NCBI GenBank assembly: GCA_947497315.1
Contig: CANMFX010000003.1
Location: forward strand, 62,001-126,000
Direction: 5' to 3'
DNA length: 64,000 bases
Source of the DNA: an uncultured Sphingomonadaceae bacterium
GTDB taxonomy: Bacteria; Pseudomonadota; Alphaproteobacteria; Sphingomonadales; Sphingomonadaceae
Shown here: one piece after another, positions 34,517 to 43,485 of the stretch
Position numbering within the stretch: the stretch's first letter is position 1
How the letters are laid out: each line of letters begins with the position of its first letter
Program-made: the position numbers and the translations under genes
Notes under the pieces: generated by a model
What the model was told of the DNA's origin: nothing
Database searches by the model: none
What the model saw: only the letters and a program-made list of their open reading frames with translations

Positions 34517-35614
34517 TCAAAATGCTTCGGCAGATGTTTTTGCTTTGTCAGCTTTTGTGTCGTCGCTGAACATCAGTCCGCCGTCATCTTCAGACATGGC
34601 TTCCGGACTTGTCTGTTGACCTTCTACGTTCAGCTTTTTCTCCTGCACCCAATTGCCATCGACATCGCGGACATATTTCGGTGCGCGCTGAACATTCCAG
34701 ACTAGACCCATTTTTTCCCAGAGCGAAATGATATAGCCGTTCACGTCCACTTCCCACCACATCATGCCGGCATAGGCTGAGCGCGGATGCTGATGATGGT
34801 TGTTGTGCCATCCATCGCCAAAGGTCATCCAGGCCATGAACCAGTTATTGCGTGATCCATCCTTGGTCTTGAAGCGTTGTGAACCGAACACATGGCCGAC
34901 GCTGTTTACGCCCATGACGAAGTTGAGGAAGAAGAAATTGCGGAAAAACCCGCCGATCAGGATGGTACCGATAATATGTTCCGGTCCACCAAAGGCCAGC
35001 GCCCATAGTGCGGGGAATACAACACTGGAAAAAATCGCAATGGACCAGCGGTGCCGGTGACACCACAGGACTTGCGGATCATCGATCAGGCCTTTGCCGT
35101 AAACTTTCATATCAGACGTGGTGTTGTCGAACAGCCAGCCAAAATGAGCGATGCCCAGGCCCTTCCACTTCGACATTTTCTTGCCATGTCCGTCAATATA
35201 GGGGCTGTGGAGATCGCCAACACGGTCGGAAAAGGCATGATGCCGCCGGTGATCGGCCGCCCATTTCAGGACCGAAGCCTGGCAGGCCATTTGCGCCATA
35301 ATACCAATGGCGAGACGCATTTTTGGACCGGCTTCAAAAGCGCGATGCGTATAAAAGCGGTGATAGCCGATGCCAACACCCATGTTGATCAGGATATAGC
35401 CAAACAGGAAAGCAGACCATTCGACCCAGCCAGTGGCATGGGTCAGCGTCCAGTAAAGTGCGCCAAGTGATCCGATAACCATCGACGACAACAAGATGCC
35501 ATATTCAATACGTTTGGCCCGCGCGGCGGGTCCGCCGATGATTACACCATGTTGTGGATGCGCTTCGGCAGGTTCAAACCGGTCGGGTTGAATGTCACTA
35601 TACGCGGTCGCCAT
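34517..35614 (-). CDS. Acyl-CoA (delta-9 type) fatty acid desaturase
   Basis: This membrane di-iron desaturase introduces a double bond into fatty acyl chains. The three histidine boxes are present as HRFYTH, DHRRHH and HNNHH, with pairs of membrane helices between them. The 365-residue length is normal. A low-complexity tail rich in Asp, Glu and Ala follows the fold. It is convergent with gspM and shows no link to it. The 256 bp upstream (35615-35870) should carry its promoter; I see no gene there. Confidence 0.92.
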   Translation of the reverse strand: MATAYSDIQPDRFEPAEAHPQHGVIIGGPAARAKRIEYGILLSSMVIGSLGALYWTLTHATGWVEWSAFLFGYILINMGVGIGYHRFYTHRAFEAGPKMRLAIGIMAQMACQASVLKWAADHRRHHAFSDRVGDLHSPYIDGHGKKMSKWKGLGIAHFGWLFDNTTSDMKVYGKGLIDDPQVLWCHRHRWSIAIFSSVVFPALWALAFGGPEHIIGTILIGGFFRNFFFLNFVMGVNSVGHVFGSQRFKTKDGSRNNWFMAWMTFGDGWHNNHHQHPRSAYAGMMWWEVDVNGYIISLWEKMGLVWNVQRAPKYVRDVDGNWVQEKKLNVEGQQTSPEAMSEDDGGLMFSDDTKADKAKTSAEAF

Positions 35615-35870
35615 AGATATGCCCCTGATACTATTTACATCAGTGAAATTAGCGGCTTTGGGAAAAGATTACAATTCTCTTAACTATTATTCGAACCGAT
35701 ATGGAGGCGATTGGTTGAAATGGACAAAGATTCGTTTGGAATCAGGTCAGTGCTGCTGCCGCAGCTGTGACTTTGTCGCATCATCCGACCGTCTCGTCCG
35801 GGAATATCGCATGTTCATGAAACGAAAGTCGCCTTTTCGGAAGATTCGCAATTCGCCATCCTCATGCTCG

Positions 35871-36296
35871 TCACCGGAAAGCTTCGGTCAATCTGTCCAG
35901 ATAGTCTGCCAGGTTTTCAATTTCGGCGTCATCCAACACCGACTCTATGCGGGTATTTATCTTTTTAAACGGCGGGCGTGTGTTTTGGTGGATTGCATGC
36001 CCGTCGTCGGTAAGGCTCAGAAGCTTGGCTCTGCCATCATGTTCGCTTTTCTGACGCTCGACATATCCGAGGCCTATTAACCGTCTGACCATAGCGGTAA
36101 TGGCTGATTCGTTCAGGCCGAGTGCGACAGCCACATCTTTTTGGGTGACGTTGGTGCCGTTGCCAATCACTGCAATCACGCCAAGCTGTGCCGTGGTTAC
36201 GTTACCGCTTTCCAGAAGGTCACGGTCCGCGCGTTTTTGCAAGAAATGCGCAGCCAGTTGCAAACGCCAATATAGCTTCAGTTTCGATGCAGACAT
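35871..36296 (-). CDS. MarR family transcriptional regulator
   Basis: This 141-residue winged-helix repressor has the recognition region NVTQKDVAVALGLNESAITAMVRRL and a wing with ERQKSEHDGRAKLLSLTDDG, both typical of MarR. It probably binds a phenolic or other small ligand. It is divergent from a zinc alcohol dehydrogenase gene, and the 79-bp gap between them holds a perfect long inverted repeat over the likely promoter, so it is expected to control both genes. Confidence 0.92.
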   Translation of the reverse strand: MSASKLKLYWRLQLAAHFLQKRADRDLLESGNVTTAQLGVIAVIGNGTNVTQKDVAVALGLNESAITAMVRRLIGLGYVERQKSEHDGRAKLLSLTDDGHAIHQNTRPPFKKINTRIESVLDDAEIENLADYLDRLTEAFR

Positions 36297-36314
36297 GGGC
36301 TTACTCTATCCCCC

Positions 36315-36370
36315 TTGAAAATTTCTGTCCTCCAGAATATACTTTAGGAGTGAAGTATATTCTGGAGGAC
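36315..36370 (+). promoter_or_regulatory. Alcohol dehydrogenase promoter with overlapping MarR operator
   Basis: A promoter with TTGAAA (36315-36320), a 17-bp spacer and TATACT (36338-36343) faces the dehydrogenase gene. An 18-bp perfect inverted repeat (36327-36344 and 36353-36370, with 8 bp between) covers the -10 region and ends inside the TGGAGGAC ribosome-binding site. A protein bound here would block RNA polymerase; the divergent MarR protein is the obvious candidate. Confidence 0.75.
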
Positions 36371-36375
36371 GTTCG

Positions 36376-37425
36376 ATGATAGACAGCAGCATGCAACAGT
36401 TCACGTTTTTGGCAGCCAAGCAATTCGAGTGGCGCGAAGTGCCCACACCGAAGATTGAAAGTCCGGGACAGGCCATTGTCAGGCCATTGGCGGTCACCCG
36501 CTGCGATCTGGACCTCTATATCGCGAATGGCATTATTCCCATGCGGAACGAAGCCTTCGCTTTCGGTCATGAAATTGCCGGAGAAGTTGTCGAAATTGGT
36601 GATGATGTGAATGGATTCGTTCCAGGCGACAGGGTCATTGTTCCATTCCAGATTAATTGCGGGACATGCAAAAATTGCGAGCTTGGCTTTCCTAACGCCT
36701 GCAACAATGTTCCCGCCTTTTCGGCTTATGGCCTGGCGCAAAGCAGCGGTAAGGACTGGGGCGGTGGATTGAGTGACTATGTGCTGGTACCTTATGCGGA
36801 GGCGATGCTGGTCAAAATTCCCGATCAGATATCGTTGCCGGTGGCAGCTGCCATTTCTGACAATGCCAGTGACGGATATCGGACGGTTGCAGGCCCTTTG
36901 GAAGAACGACCTGGAGAAGATGTTCTGGTTGTTGGCGGTCTTGCGCAAAGTGTCGGGTTGTTTGCGGTTCAGGCCGCATTGGCTCTTGGCGCCGGCCGCG
37001 TCGTTTATACAGACTTTGACAGCGACAGGTTGAACCGCGCAAAAAAGATCGGCGCAGAGGTGCTGGAAAGGCAATATCATGCCGACATGCCTGTTGATGG
37101 GCAGTTTCCCATCGTCGTCGATGCATCCAATATGCGCGACGGTCTGATATATGCGCTGAATTCCACTGCGGCTTGTGGCCATTGCACCGGCGTATCTGCG
37201 CCCGGGAGAAAGATGGACAATATCCCGTTGGGATCAATGTACATGAAGGGTATCACCTACGACATAAGTCGGGCTCAAGCCAGAACGACGATGCCGGATG
37301 TCATCAAATGCGCCTGCGACGGACGCATAAAGCACGAAGAGGTGATTTCAAAAACGATCCCCTTTGCGCAAGCCGGAGAATCCATTGGCGATCCCGACAT
37401 AAAGATCGTCTTTGTCAGAGACTGA
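36376..37425 (+). CDS. Zinc-dependent alcohol dehydrogenase (MDR superfamily)
   Basis: This 349-residue medium-chain dehydrogenase has a catalytic-zinc Cys in VTRCDLDLY and the GHEIAGEV motif. The four-Cys structural zinc site reads CGTCKNCELGFPNAC. The dinucleotide region VLVVGGLAQSVGLFA precedes an acidic residue (YTDFDSDRL), so NAD is the likelier cofactor. The substrate is unknown. Expression is probably set by the divergent MarR protein through the inverted repeat upstream. GGAGGA 7 bp before ATG 36376 supports the start. Confidence 0.88.
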   Translation: MIDSSMQQFTFLAAKQFEWREVPTPKIESPGQAIVRPLAVTRCDLDLYIANGIIPMRNEAFAFGHEIAGEVVEIGDDVNGFVPGDRVIVPFQINCGTCKNCELGFPNACNNVPAFSAYGLAQSSGKDWGGGLSDYVLVPYAEAMLVKIPDQISLPVAAAISDNASDGYRTVAGPLEERPGEDVLVVGGLAQSVGLFAVQAALALGAGRVVYTDFDSDRLNRAKKIGAEVLERQYHADMPVDGQFPIVVDASNMRDGLIYALNSTAACGHCTGVSAPGRKMDNIPLGSMYMKGITYDISRAQARTTMPDVIKCACDGRIKHEEVISKTIPFAQAGESIGDPDIKIVFVRD

Positions 37426-37441
37426 ACCGTTTTTTGGTTTC

Positions 37442-38164
37442 TCAATCGATATTGACGTTGCGGCGGGACACTTCGCTGCGAGATGATCGCCGCGCCGGAC
37501 GTTCCCTGGGGACTGAGCGCGGCTGAGGGCGCGCTTTGGTCCGAGCCGCTGGCCTGGCTTGCTGCCTGATTTGCTGGCGGCGTTGTTGTGTTGCCGCCGG
37601 TCGGGCGCGGCGTTCAGACCGGGCACCGTTATTTTGGCGGTTGGCGCGCCGGTTTTGTCTGGCCTCGCTACTGCGCTGACCGCGGATTGCGCCATCGCGT
37701 AAGGCTGCCCGACCCGTGCGGGCACCATTATCGGTTCTGCGTTCCCGTCTTTCCGCTCTGCGCTCGCGGCGCTCGGCGCGTTGCTCCGGTGTCACGTTGC
37801 GCCACCTTTCACCCCGGCGACCGCCTTTGCGCCAACCATATTCGGCGCGCTTTCTGGCCCAATGGCGCTTGTGATGGCGCTTCATCGCATAGCGGGATCC
37901 GCGCCGGTCGAAAATATAGATGCCGTAACCGGGATAGTAGAAACTGTCATACCAGCCGCCGCCAAAACCGATATTGGCATAGCCATAACCATTGTCGCAG
38001 GCATAATAATCATCAAATGGTGCGTAGGGATCGCAGCCATAGCCCACACCGTTCACATAGCCGTCACCATAAGAGCCGCCGCCATCGGCGCAGGCGCTGA
38101 GGCTGAGCATCGCTCCGCCGAGCAAGGCCGGCTTTAAAAGCTTGTTGATCCAGTAACGAGCCAT
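37442..38164 (-). CDS. Lipoprotein with Arg-rich C-terminal half, unknown function
   Basis: The 240-residue protein has a lipoprotein signal with lipobox LSAC (Cys25). A Gly/Tyr-rich segment follows to about residue 90, then a strongly basic tail (RRERRAERRERR, RRQQIRQQARPAARTKARPQ and similar). I recognise no domain. A cationic tail on a lipoprotein could bind peptidoglycan, LPS or polyanions, but this is guesswork. ATG 38164 has AGGGGA upstream. It is convergent with the dehydrogenase gene, 16 bp apart. Confidence 0.7.
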   Translation of the reverse strand: MARYWINKLLKPALLGGAMLSLSACADGGGSYGDGYVNGVGYGCDPYAPFDDYYACDNGYGYANIGFGGGWYDSFYYPGYGIYIFDRRGSRYAMKRHHKRHWARKRAEYGWRKGGRRGERWRNVTPEQRAERRERRAERRERRTDNGARTGRAALRDGAIRGQRSSEARQNRRANRQNNGARSERRARPAATQQRRQQIRQQARPAARTKARPQPRSVPRERPARRSSRSEVSRRNVNID

Positions 38165-38383
38165 GTTCATTCCCCTCATCGCACCGGCCGCGCTGCATCA
38201 AGTGCTGCTGCCCCGATATTCTTTGCTTTAGACTGGCTTGGCCCCGCGAGTCCGGCTTATCTTCCTGTTGCCCTATTTTGTAACATTGACGGATTGAATT
38301 GGAAATGAACACAGATGATTGCTGACATTAATGAAAGTAGTTAGTATGAACCTGCAAAACTGAGTATTTTCGGAGAGTTTATT

Positions 38384-39778
38384 TTGGCCAGCGCAGCACA
38401 AGCCCACGGATATCCCTATACCGAGACCGCCAACCCGCATTGGGTGAAGCCCCCGAGCAAGGAAGCACTTGGTCATATTCCCGGTGAGGAAGGTATACCG
38501 ATATTCGGTTCGACGCTGAGAATTATCAAGGACCCGATCGCGTTTGGGCGCCAGATGTTCGAGAAATATGGCTCGGTCTATCGGACCTATAATTTTGGCA
38601 AGCATAATGTCACGCTGCTCGGTGCTGACGCCACTGAACTGGTCATGTTCAACAAGGACAAGATTTTTTCCAGCGAACAGGGCTGGGGCCCGGTCCTCAA
38701 CAATCTCTTCCCACGCGGGTTGATGTTGATGGATTTTGAACGCCATCGGGCGGATCGCAAGGCGCTATCGGTTGCGTTCAAGCCGGGACCGATGAAGCAT
38801 CATTGCAAGGTTCTGAACGAAGGCATCGCGGAGCGGGTAGCCGAGTGGAGCGGAACCGCATTTGAATTTTATCCGGCGATCAAATCCCTGTCGCTGGATA
38901 CAGCGGCGAGTGCGATTCTCGGCATTCCCTGGGGGCCGGAAGCGGACAAGATCAACAAGGCTTTTGTCGATGAGGTGCAGGCCTCCGTCGGCGTCGCCCG
39001 CAAACCCATTCCGTTCACCAAGATGTGGCGCGGCGTAAAGGCGCGCGAATATCTTCTGAGCTATTTTACGCCGCAGGTGAAGGAACGGCGGGAAAAAGGC
39101 GGCGAGGATATTTTTACGCAAATCTGCCTGGCGACCCATGAAAATGGTGAGCTTCTGACCGAAGATGAAGTTGTCGATCACATGAACTTCCTGATGATGG
39201 CGGCGCATGACACCATCACGTCTTCGGCCACGAGCATGACCTATTTGCTCGCCAAGCACCCGGAATGGCAGGACAAGCTGCGCGAAGAATGCCTGTCTGT
39301 CGCCCCTGCCGGGCAGCCGCTGGCTTATGAAGATCTCGGCAAACTGGAATTGACCGAAATGGCATTCAAGGAATCCCTGCGCCTGATTCCGCCGGTGCCG
39401 AGCATACCGCGCCGGGCAGTCAAGGAATTTACTTTCCGTAACTATACCATCCCGGCCGGCACCAATATCGGCATCAGCCCGCAATTTGTTCACAAGATGG
39501 AAAAGCACTGGCCGAACCCGACCAAATTTGACCCGATGCGCTTCACACCAGAAAACAGCGCCGGTCGTCACAAATATGCCTGGGTGCCTTTTGGCGGCGG
39601 TGCCCATATGTGTCTGGGGCTGCATTTCGCCTATATGCAGATCAAGATCTTGATGCATGCGATGCTGACACAGAATCGTATCGTGCTTGGCGGCGGACCG
39701 GATTACGAACCGAAATGGCAGGTTTTCCCGATCCCGCAGCCACGCGATGGTCTGCCGGTCCGGCTAGAAGCGCTGTAA
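38384..39778 (+). CDS. Cytochrome P450
   Basis: This 464-residue heme monooxygenase has the I-helix AHDTITSSAT, the ExxR motif in KESLRLIPP and the heme-Cys loop FGGGAHMCLGLHFA. It has no membrane anchor and no fused reductase, so it needs separate redox partners, which are not in the window. The sequence style resembles the CYP120/CYP26/CYP51-like group acting on isoprenoids, sterols or retinoids rather than CYP101-type enzymes; the substrate is unproven. The start is TTG 38384, with CGGAGAG upstream. The 219 bp before it show no gene. Confidence 0.92.
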   Translation: MASAAQAHGYPYTETANPHWVKPPSKEALGHIPGEEGIPIFGSTLRIIKDPIAFGRQMFEKYGSVYRTYNFGKHNVTLLGADATELVMFNKDKIFSSEQGWGPVLNNLFPRGLMLMDFERHRADRKALSVAFKPGPMKHHCKVLNEGIAERVAEWSGTAFEFYPAIKSLSLDTAASAILGIPWGPEADKINKAFVDEVQASVGVARKPIPFTKMWRGVKAREYLLSYFTPQVKERREKGGEDIFTQICLATHENGELLTEDEVVDHMNFLMMAAHDTITSSATSMTYLLAKHPEWQDKLREECLSVAPAGQPLAYEDLGKLELTEMAFKESLRLIPPVPSIPRRAVKEFTFRNYTIPAGTNIGISPQFVHKMEKHWPNPTKFDPMRFTPENSAGRHKYAWVPFGGGAHMCLGLHFAYMQIKILMHAMLTQNRIVLGGGPDYEPKWQVFPIPQPRDGLPVRLEAL

Positions 39779-39866
39779 AACGCGAAAGTGACTGCGTTAG
39801 CCCGTTGGGCATTATCTTGTGTTCTGTCCGGCTATGGGGCTTTGCCATCGTGTTACCAAGATTAGA

Positions 39867-39891
39867 GTCCGCTTTGGGCGCAAAAGCGGAC
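39867..39891. repeat. Hairpin repeat with GTCCGCTTT arms
   Basis: A perfect 9-bp inverted repeat, GTCCGCTTT (39867-39875) and AAAGCGGAC (39883-39891), encloses a 7-base loop in the 209-bp noncoding gap between the P450 and transporter genes. A related, degenerate copy occurs at 41682. No T run follows, so it is not a classical terminator. It may be a dispersed intergenic repeat. Confidence 0.5.
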
Positions 39892-39987
39892 ACAAGGAAT
39901 GCAAGAGCTTTGGATCGAATAACGCCCTAACTGCGGTGAAACAACCAACTCTATAGGCTGTCCAGAACCCTACGCTCGTTGAAATGC

Positions 39988-41427
39988 TCAAAAAGGCTCA
40001 TTGTTATGCGAACCTGCGTGCATGGCAGAGGAAGGAATTGGTATCGTATCGGTGTCTGGTGCAGCGCCACCGGCATTGGCCAGCTGCTCTCGCTCTGCGG
40101 TTTCCAACAAGCGCATGATCGGGCGATTGAACAGGAACAACATCAGTGCTCCGCCGACGGGTAGCATGGCGTTCACCAAGAAAAAGAGAGGCGGACCAAG
40201 CGGTTCGTAAAAGCGGCCCATATAGCCGACCAAAAAAAAGCCAAGTGCAGCTGCAAAGCTGTACATGGACAGCATCACCCCGTTGACCGAAGGCGGTGCA
40301 AAGCGCGAAATGAGTGAAAGCACAGGCGGCCCATACCACGAAAATGAAAATGTGAGGATGACGTAAAATCCAAACCATCCAAGCAGGGGAACTTTCGGCA
40401 TTGTCGCCAGCAGCGCTACGAACAGGAAGCTGAGTACCACCAGCGCATTTCCGAAACCATGTTTGGTCAGATCATTCGGTTCTCGCCCTTGGCGTTTCCA
40501 GCGCGCCCACAGACGATTACAAAGGAATAGCCAGGCAATGGTCATGATAGCTTCGATAGTGAATATCCAGGAAACCGGCATTTCAAATCCGAAAACCTCT
40601 CGATCAACCGCGGTTTCAGCCCAGATTATCATGATTCCGTAAGCTTGAATTGCTGTGGCAGTAGCGAAAATGACCGGGATGAGCACAAGCAGCAATGTGC
40701 CAATGGATACCCACTGCGCACGCGTTAGTGGCGGGACTGCCTCTCGCTCGGTGCCCACATCTGGCGGTATATGCGGCCGACCGGCTACGTAGACCAGCAG
40801 ACCCACCAGCATGCCAATACCGGCCGCGCCAAATCCCCAGTGAAATCCGATCTTTTCACCGAGCGTTCCGATAATGAGCGGCGAAATCAAGGCCCCTAGA
40901 TTAATCGCGATCTGATATATCACGAAAGCCCGGGTCCTGCGGCTATCTTCTGGTGCATAAAGGCCACTGATTTGCGGCTTCATGTTACCCGTAATGCAGC
41001 CTCCACCAAGAATGAGCAGAAGCAGCGCTAAGAGGAAAGTTGTTTCACTTGCCATCGCAAAATGGCCAGCCGCCATCAACAGCACTCCGATTGTCACCAT
41101 GCGGGTCCGTCCATAGACCCGGTCGCCAAGCCAAGCGCCGATGAGCGGTGTGACGAGTATGAAGCCGCCATAGAGCCCGAAAATCTGCACCGCGAAAGCG
41201 AAGTCGGTCATCGGCCCGAATAGCGCAGACACCACTTTCCGGAATGATACCAAACCGATCACACTTGGAGCAACTTCCGGCGTTAACAGGTGTTTGGTGA
41301 TGTAAAGCATCAGCAGCGCCTGCATTCCGTAGAATGAAAAGCGTTCCCACCCCTCAGTGCCTGCTAGATAGCCGAGGCCCTTGGGATGACCGAAGAATGC
41401 GGTGTCACCGCTGGCTGGTGATGTCAC
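39988..41427 (-). CDS. POT/PTR family peptide-type MFS transporter
   Basis: This 479-residue transporter has about 14 membrane segments. The N-terminal WERFSFYGMQALLMLYI matches the POT family signature around the ExxERFxYY motif, written here as TEGWERFSFYG. Such proteins use the proton gradient to import di- and tripeptides. The start appears to be GTG 41427 and lies in a CGCTAC/GTAGCG inverted repeat; I see no good ribosome-binding site. The gene is bounded by noncoding gaps and stands alone. Confidence 0.85.
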   Translation of the reverse strand: MTSPASGDTAFFGHPKGLGYLAGTEGWERFSFYGMQALLMLYITKHLLTPEVAPSVIGLVSFRKVVSALFGPMTDFAFAVQIFGLYGGFILVTPLIGAWLGDRVYGRTRMVTIGVLLMAAGHFAMASETTFLLALLLLILGGGCITGNMKPQISGLYAPEDSRRTRAFVIYQIAINLGALISPLIIGTLGEKIGFHWGFGAAGIGMLVGLLVYVAGRPHIPPDVGTEREAVPPLTRAQWVSIGTLLLVLIPVIFATATAIQAYGIMIIWAETAVDREVFGFEMPVSWIFTIEAIMTIAWLFLCNRLWARWKRQGREPNDLTKHGFGNALVVLSFLFVALLATMPKVPLLGWFGFYVILTFSFSWYGPPVLSLISRFAPPSVNGVMLSMYSFAAALGFFLVGYMGRFYEPLGPPLFFLVNAMLPVGGALMLFLFNRPIMRLLETAEREQLANAGGAAPDTDTIPIPSSAMHAGSHNNEPF

Positions 41428-41681
41428 GCTACAAGTAGCGCCGTGAACATGAAACGGATAAGGTGAAAAGATTCGACTCTATCATGCCGTTTTCCGGCAA
41501 CAAGGCGGTGCCCCAAAACCCCATTTGCGCGATAATGTTTTAGTTTCTGTCATCAAGCCCCCATGACGGTTTCCCATCTGCATGGAGCTTGCATCTAGCA
41601 ATAGCAACTCAGCATTTGCATCATTGTCCTGAATGCCTGCTTTCCGCCCTCTCGCTGCCATTTAATACTACCAATGCTAAC

Positions 41682-41706
41682 GTCCGCTTTCGGGATATTG
41701 CAGACA
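41682..41706. repeat. Degenerate copy of the GTCCGCTTT repeat in a 357-bp noncoding gap
   Basis: GTCCGCTTT (41682-41690) is followed by CGGG and, after a short spacer, GCAGACAC, an imperfect counterpart of the 39867 hairpin. It lies in the gap 41428-41784 between the transporter and the acyl-CoA ligase. The gap also holds a CGCTAC/GTAGCG dyad (41427-41440) at the transporter start. I found no convincing gene in it; the promoter of the ligase gene should lie near its end. Confidence 0.35.
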
Positions 41707-41784
41707 CTTCAACTCTTGGGCTTTTGCTGGAAGACCAAAGTTCGCTGATCACCATTGTCAGCCGCCAGATATTCACTTACATAA

Positions 41785-43485
41785 ATGTCAATGACTGATA
41801 CCCCCGAAACACAGCCGCATACCGATTCAACTCCTATCTGGAAATCGCGTTACAATCACCCCACGGACTGGGACCAGTTTTTCCCGCCACTGTCGATGCC
41901 GGGCATGTTCTTTCGCTCGGCCGGACGGCGGGGTGATGCCAATCTGCTCGACTTTATGGGGCGGAAATATAGCTATGCCGAGGTTGCCGCCGGTGTTGTC
42001 CGGGTGGCCAAGGGGTTGCAGGATCTGGGCGTTCAAAAGGGCGACCGGGTCGGTCTGTTCCTGCCTAATGTTCCTCATTATGTGACTGCCTATTATGGCG
42101 CTATGGCAATCGGGGCGACGGTGGTGAATTTTTCCCCGCTTTATACCGTGGATGAGCTCAATCATCAGGTTGAAGATAGCGGCACAAAGATTCTTTTCAC
42201 GCTCTCGGCCAGTGCCGTGTTCCCGACCGCTTATGAGGTACTGCAGCAATCCAGCCTCGAACGATTGGTCGTGGGCAGCGTCGCCGGTGCGCTGCCGGGC
42301 GCCAAGGCACTGTTTTATCGCCTGTTTCGGCGCAAGGAAAATTCGCCGCAGCCGGATGACGACCGGATCACGCCCTTTGCCGACCTGACCGACAATGACG
42401 GCAAATATGTTGCGCCCAATATCCATCCGGAAAAGGATATTGCCCTGCTGCAATATACCGGCGGCACGACCGGTACGCCGAAAGGCGCGATGCTCAGCCA
42501 CCAGAACCTGACCGGCAATGCCCGGCAGATTAATAGTATTGATCCGTTTATTGATGATGACGACCGGCTGATGGGCGTGCTGCCCTTCTTCCATGTGTTT
42601 GCGAACAGCGCGGTGCTCAACCGGACGGTGCAAAGGGGCGGTGAGATTGTCATGCTGCCGCGTTTTGATGCCAAACAGACATTGAAAGCGATTACCCGCA
42701 ACCAGATTACCGCCATGCCCGGCGTGCCGACAATGTATCAGGCATTGCTCGATCACCCGGATATCGACAAGACCAATTTTTCTTCGCTGAAAGTCTGTGT
42801 ATCGGGCGGCGCACCGTTGCCGCTGGAACTCAAGAAGAAATTTGAAGCGAAAACGGGCGCAAAGCTCGTCGAAGGCTATGGCCTTACCGAAAGCTCCGGC
42901 GTTGTCAGCGCCAATCCCTATTCCGGTTTGAACAAGTCGGGTACCATCGGACAGCCGGTACCGGGGACATTGGTCAGGCTGGTCGACAAGGAAGATCCAA
43001 CCAAGCAGGTTCCTGACGGCGAGCCGGGCGAGCTGATCTTTTCGGGACCGCAGGTCATGCAGGGCTACTGGAACCGGCCAGATGCGGATGATGACGTGTT
43101 TGTCGACGGTTTCCTGCGCACCGGTGACGTCGCGGAGATTGATGACGATGGTTATGTCAAAATAGTCGACCGGCTAAAGGATATGATCGCGGTCGGCGGT
43201 TTCAAGGTCTTTCCGAGCCAGGTCGAGGAAGTGCTTTACAAGCATGATGCGGTCAAGGAAGCGCTCGTCATCGGGGTGCCGGACGATTACCGCGGTGAAA
43301 GCCCGAAAGCCTTTGTGGCATTGGAAGAAGGTATGGATATCGACGGCGCTACGCTGAAAGACTGGCTCAATCCGCAGCTAGGCAAGCATGAGCGGGTTGA
43401 AGATGTCGTGGTGAGAGAGAGCCTGCCCAAAACGATGATCGGGAAACTCGACCGCAAAGCATTGCGTGCAGAGGAATTGGGCTAG
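41785..43485 (+). CDS. Long-chain fatty acid-CoA ligase (AMP-forming)
   Basis: This enzyme activates fatty acids to acyl-CoA through an acyl-adenylate. The 566 residues show the phosphate loop YTGGTTGTPKGAM, the acyl-adenylate motif EGYGLTESSG, the DGFLRTGDVAEIDDDGY hinge and the C-terminal catalytic Lys in LPKTMIGKLDRK. It resembles FadD-type ligases. The start may be ATG 41785 or ATG 41791; neither has a strong ribosome-binding site. The last 4 bp overlap the convergent MFS gene. Confidence 0.9.
   Translation: MSMTDTPETQPHTDSTPIWKSRYNHPTDWDQFFPPLSMPGMFFRSAGRRGDANLLDFMGRKYSYAEVAAGVVRVAKGLQDLGVQKGDRVGLFLPNVPHYVTAYYGAMAIGATVVNFSPLYTVDELNHQVEDSGTKILFTLSASAVFPTAYEVLQQSSLERLVVGSVAGALPGAKALFYRLFRRKENSPQPDDDRITPFADLTDNDGKYVAPNIHPEKDIALLQYTGGTTGTPKGAMLSHQNLTGNARQINSIDPFIDDDDRLMGVLPFFHVFANSAVLNRTVQRGGEIVMLPRFDAKQTLKAITRNQITAMPGVPTMYQALLDHPDIDKTNFSSLKVCVSGGAPLPLELKKKFEAKTGAKLVEGYGLTESSGVVSANPYSGLNKSGTIGQPVPGTLVRLVDKEDPTKQVPDGEPGELIFSGPQVMQGYWNRPDADDDVFVDGFLRTGDVAEIDDDGYVKIVDRLKDMIAVGGFKVFPSQVEEVLYKHDAVKEALVIGVPDDYRGESPKAFVALEEGMDIDGATLKDWLNPQLGKHERVEDVVVRESLPKTMIGKLDRKALRAEELG

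Noticed and set aside
36301-37182. 293-codon reverse frame over the alcohol dehydrogenase gene and the operator
   Set aside because: It has no domain pattern and would require reading through the marR operator; the zinc-site motifs on the + strand are decisive.
38765-39658. 297-codon reverse frame inside the cytochrome P450 gene
   Set aside because: The + strand carries all P450 motifs; the reverse frame is a GC-driven shadow without a family signature.
41589-41798. 69-codon frame in the gap before the acyl-CoA ligase
   Set aside because: It has no ribosome-binding site, no recognisable domain, overlaps the ligase start in another frame and includes the repeat element.
41827-42756. 309-codon reverse frame inside the acyl-CoA ligase gene
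   Set aside because: It is antisense to the ATP-binding core of the ligase, and no motif supports it.
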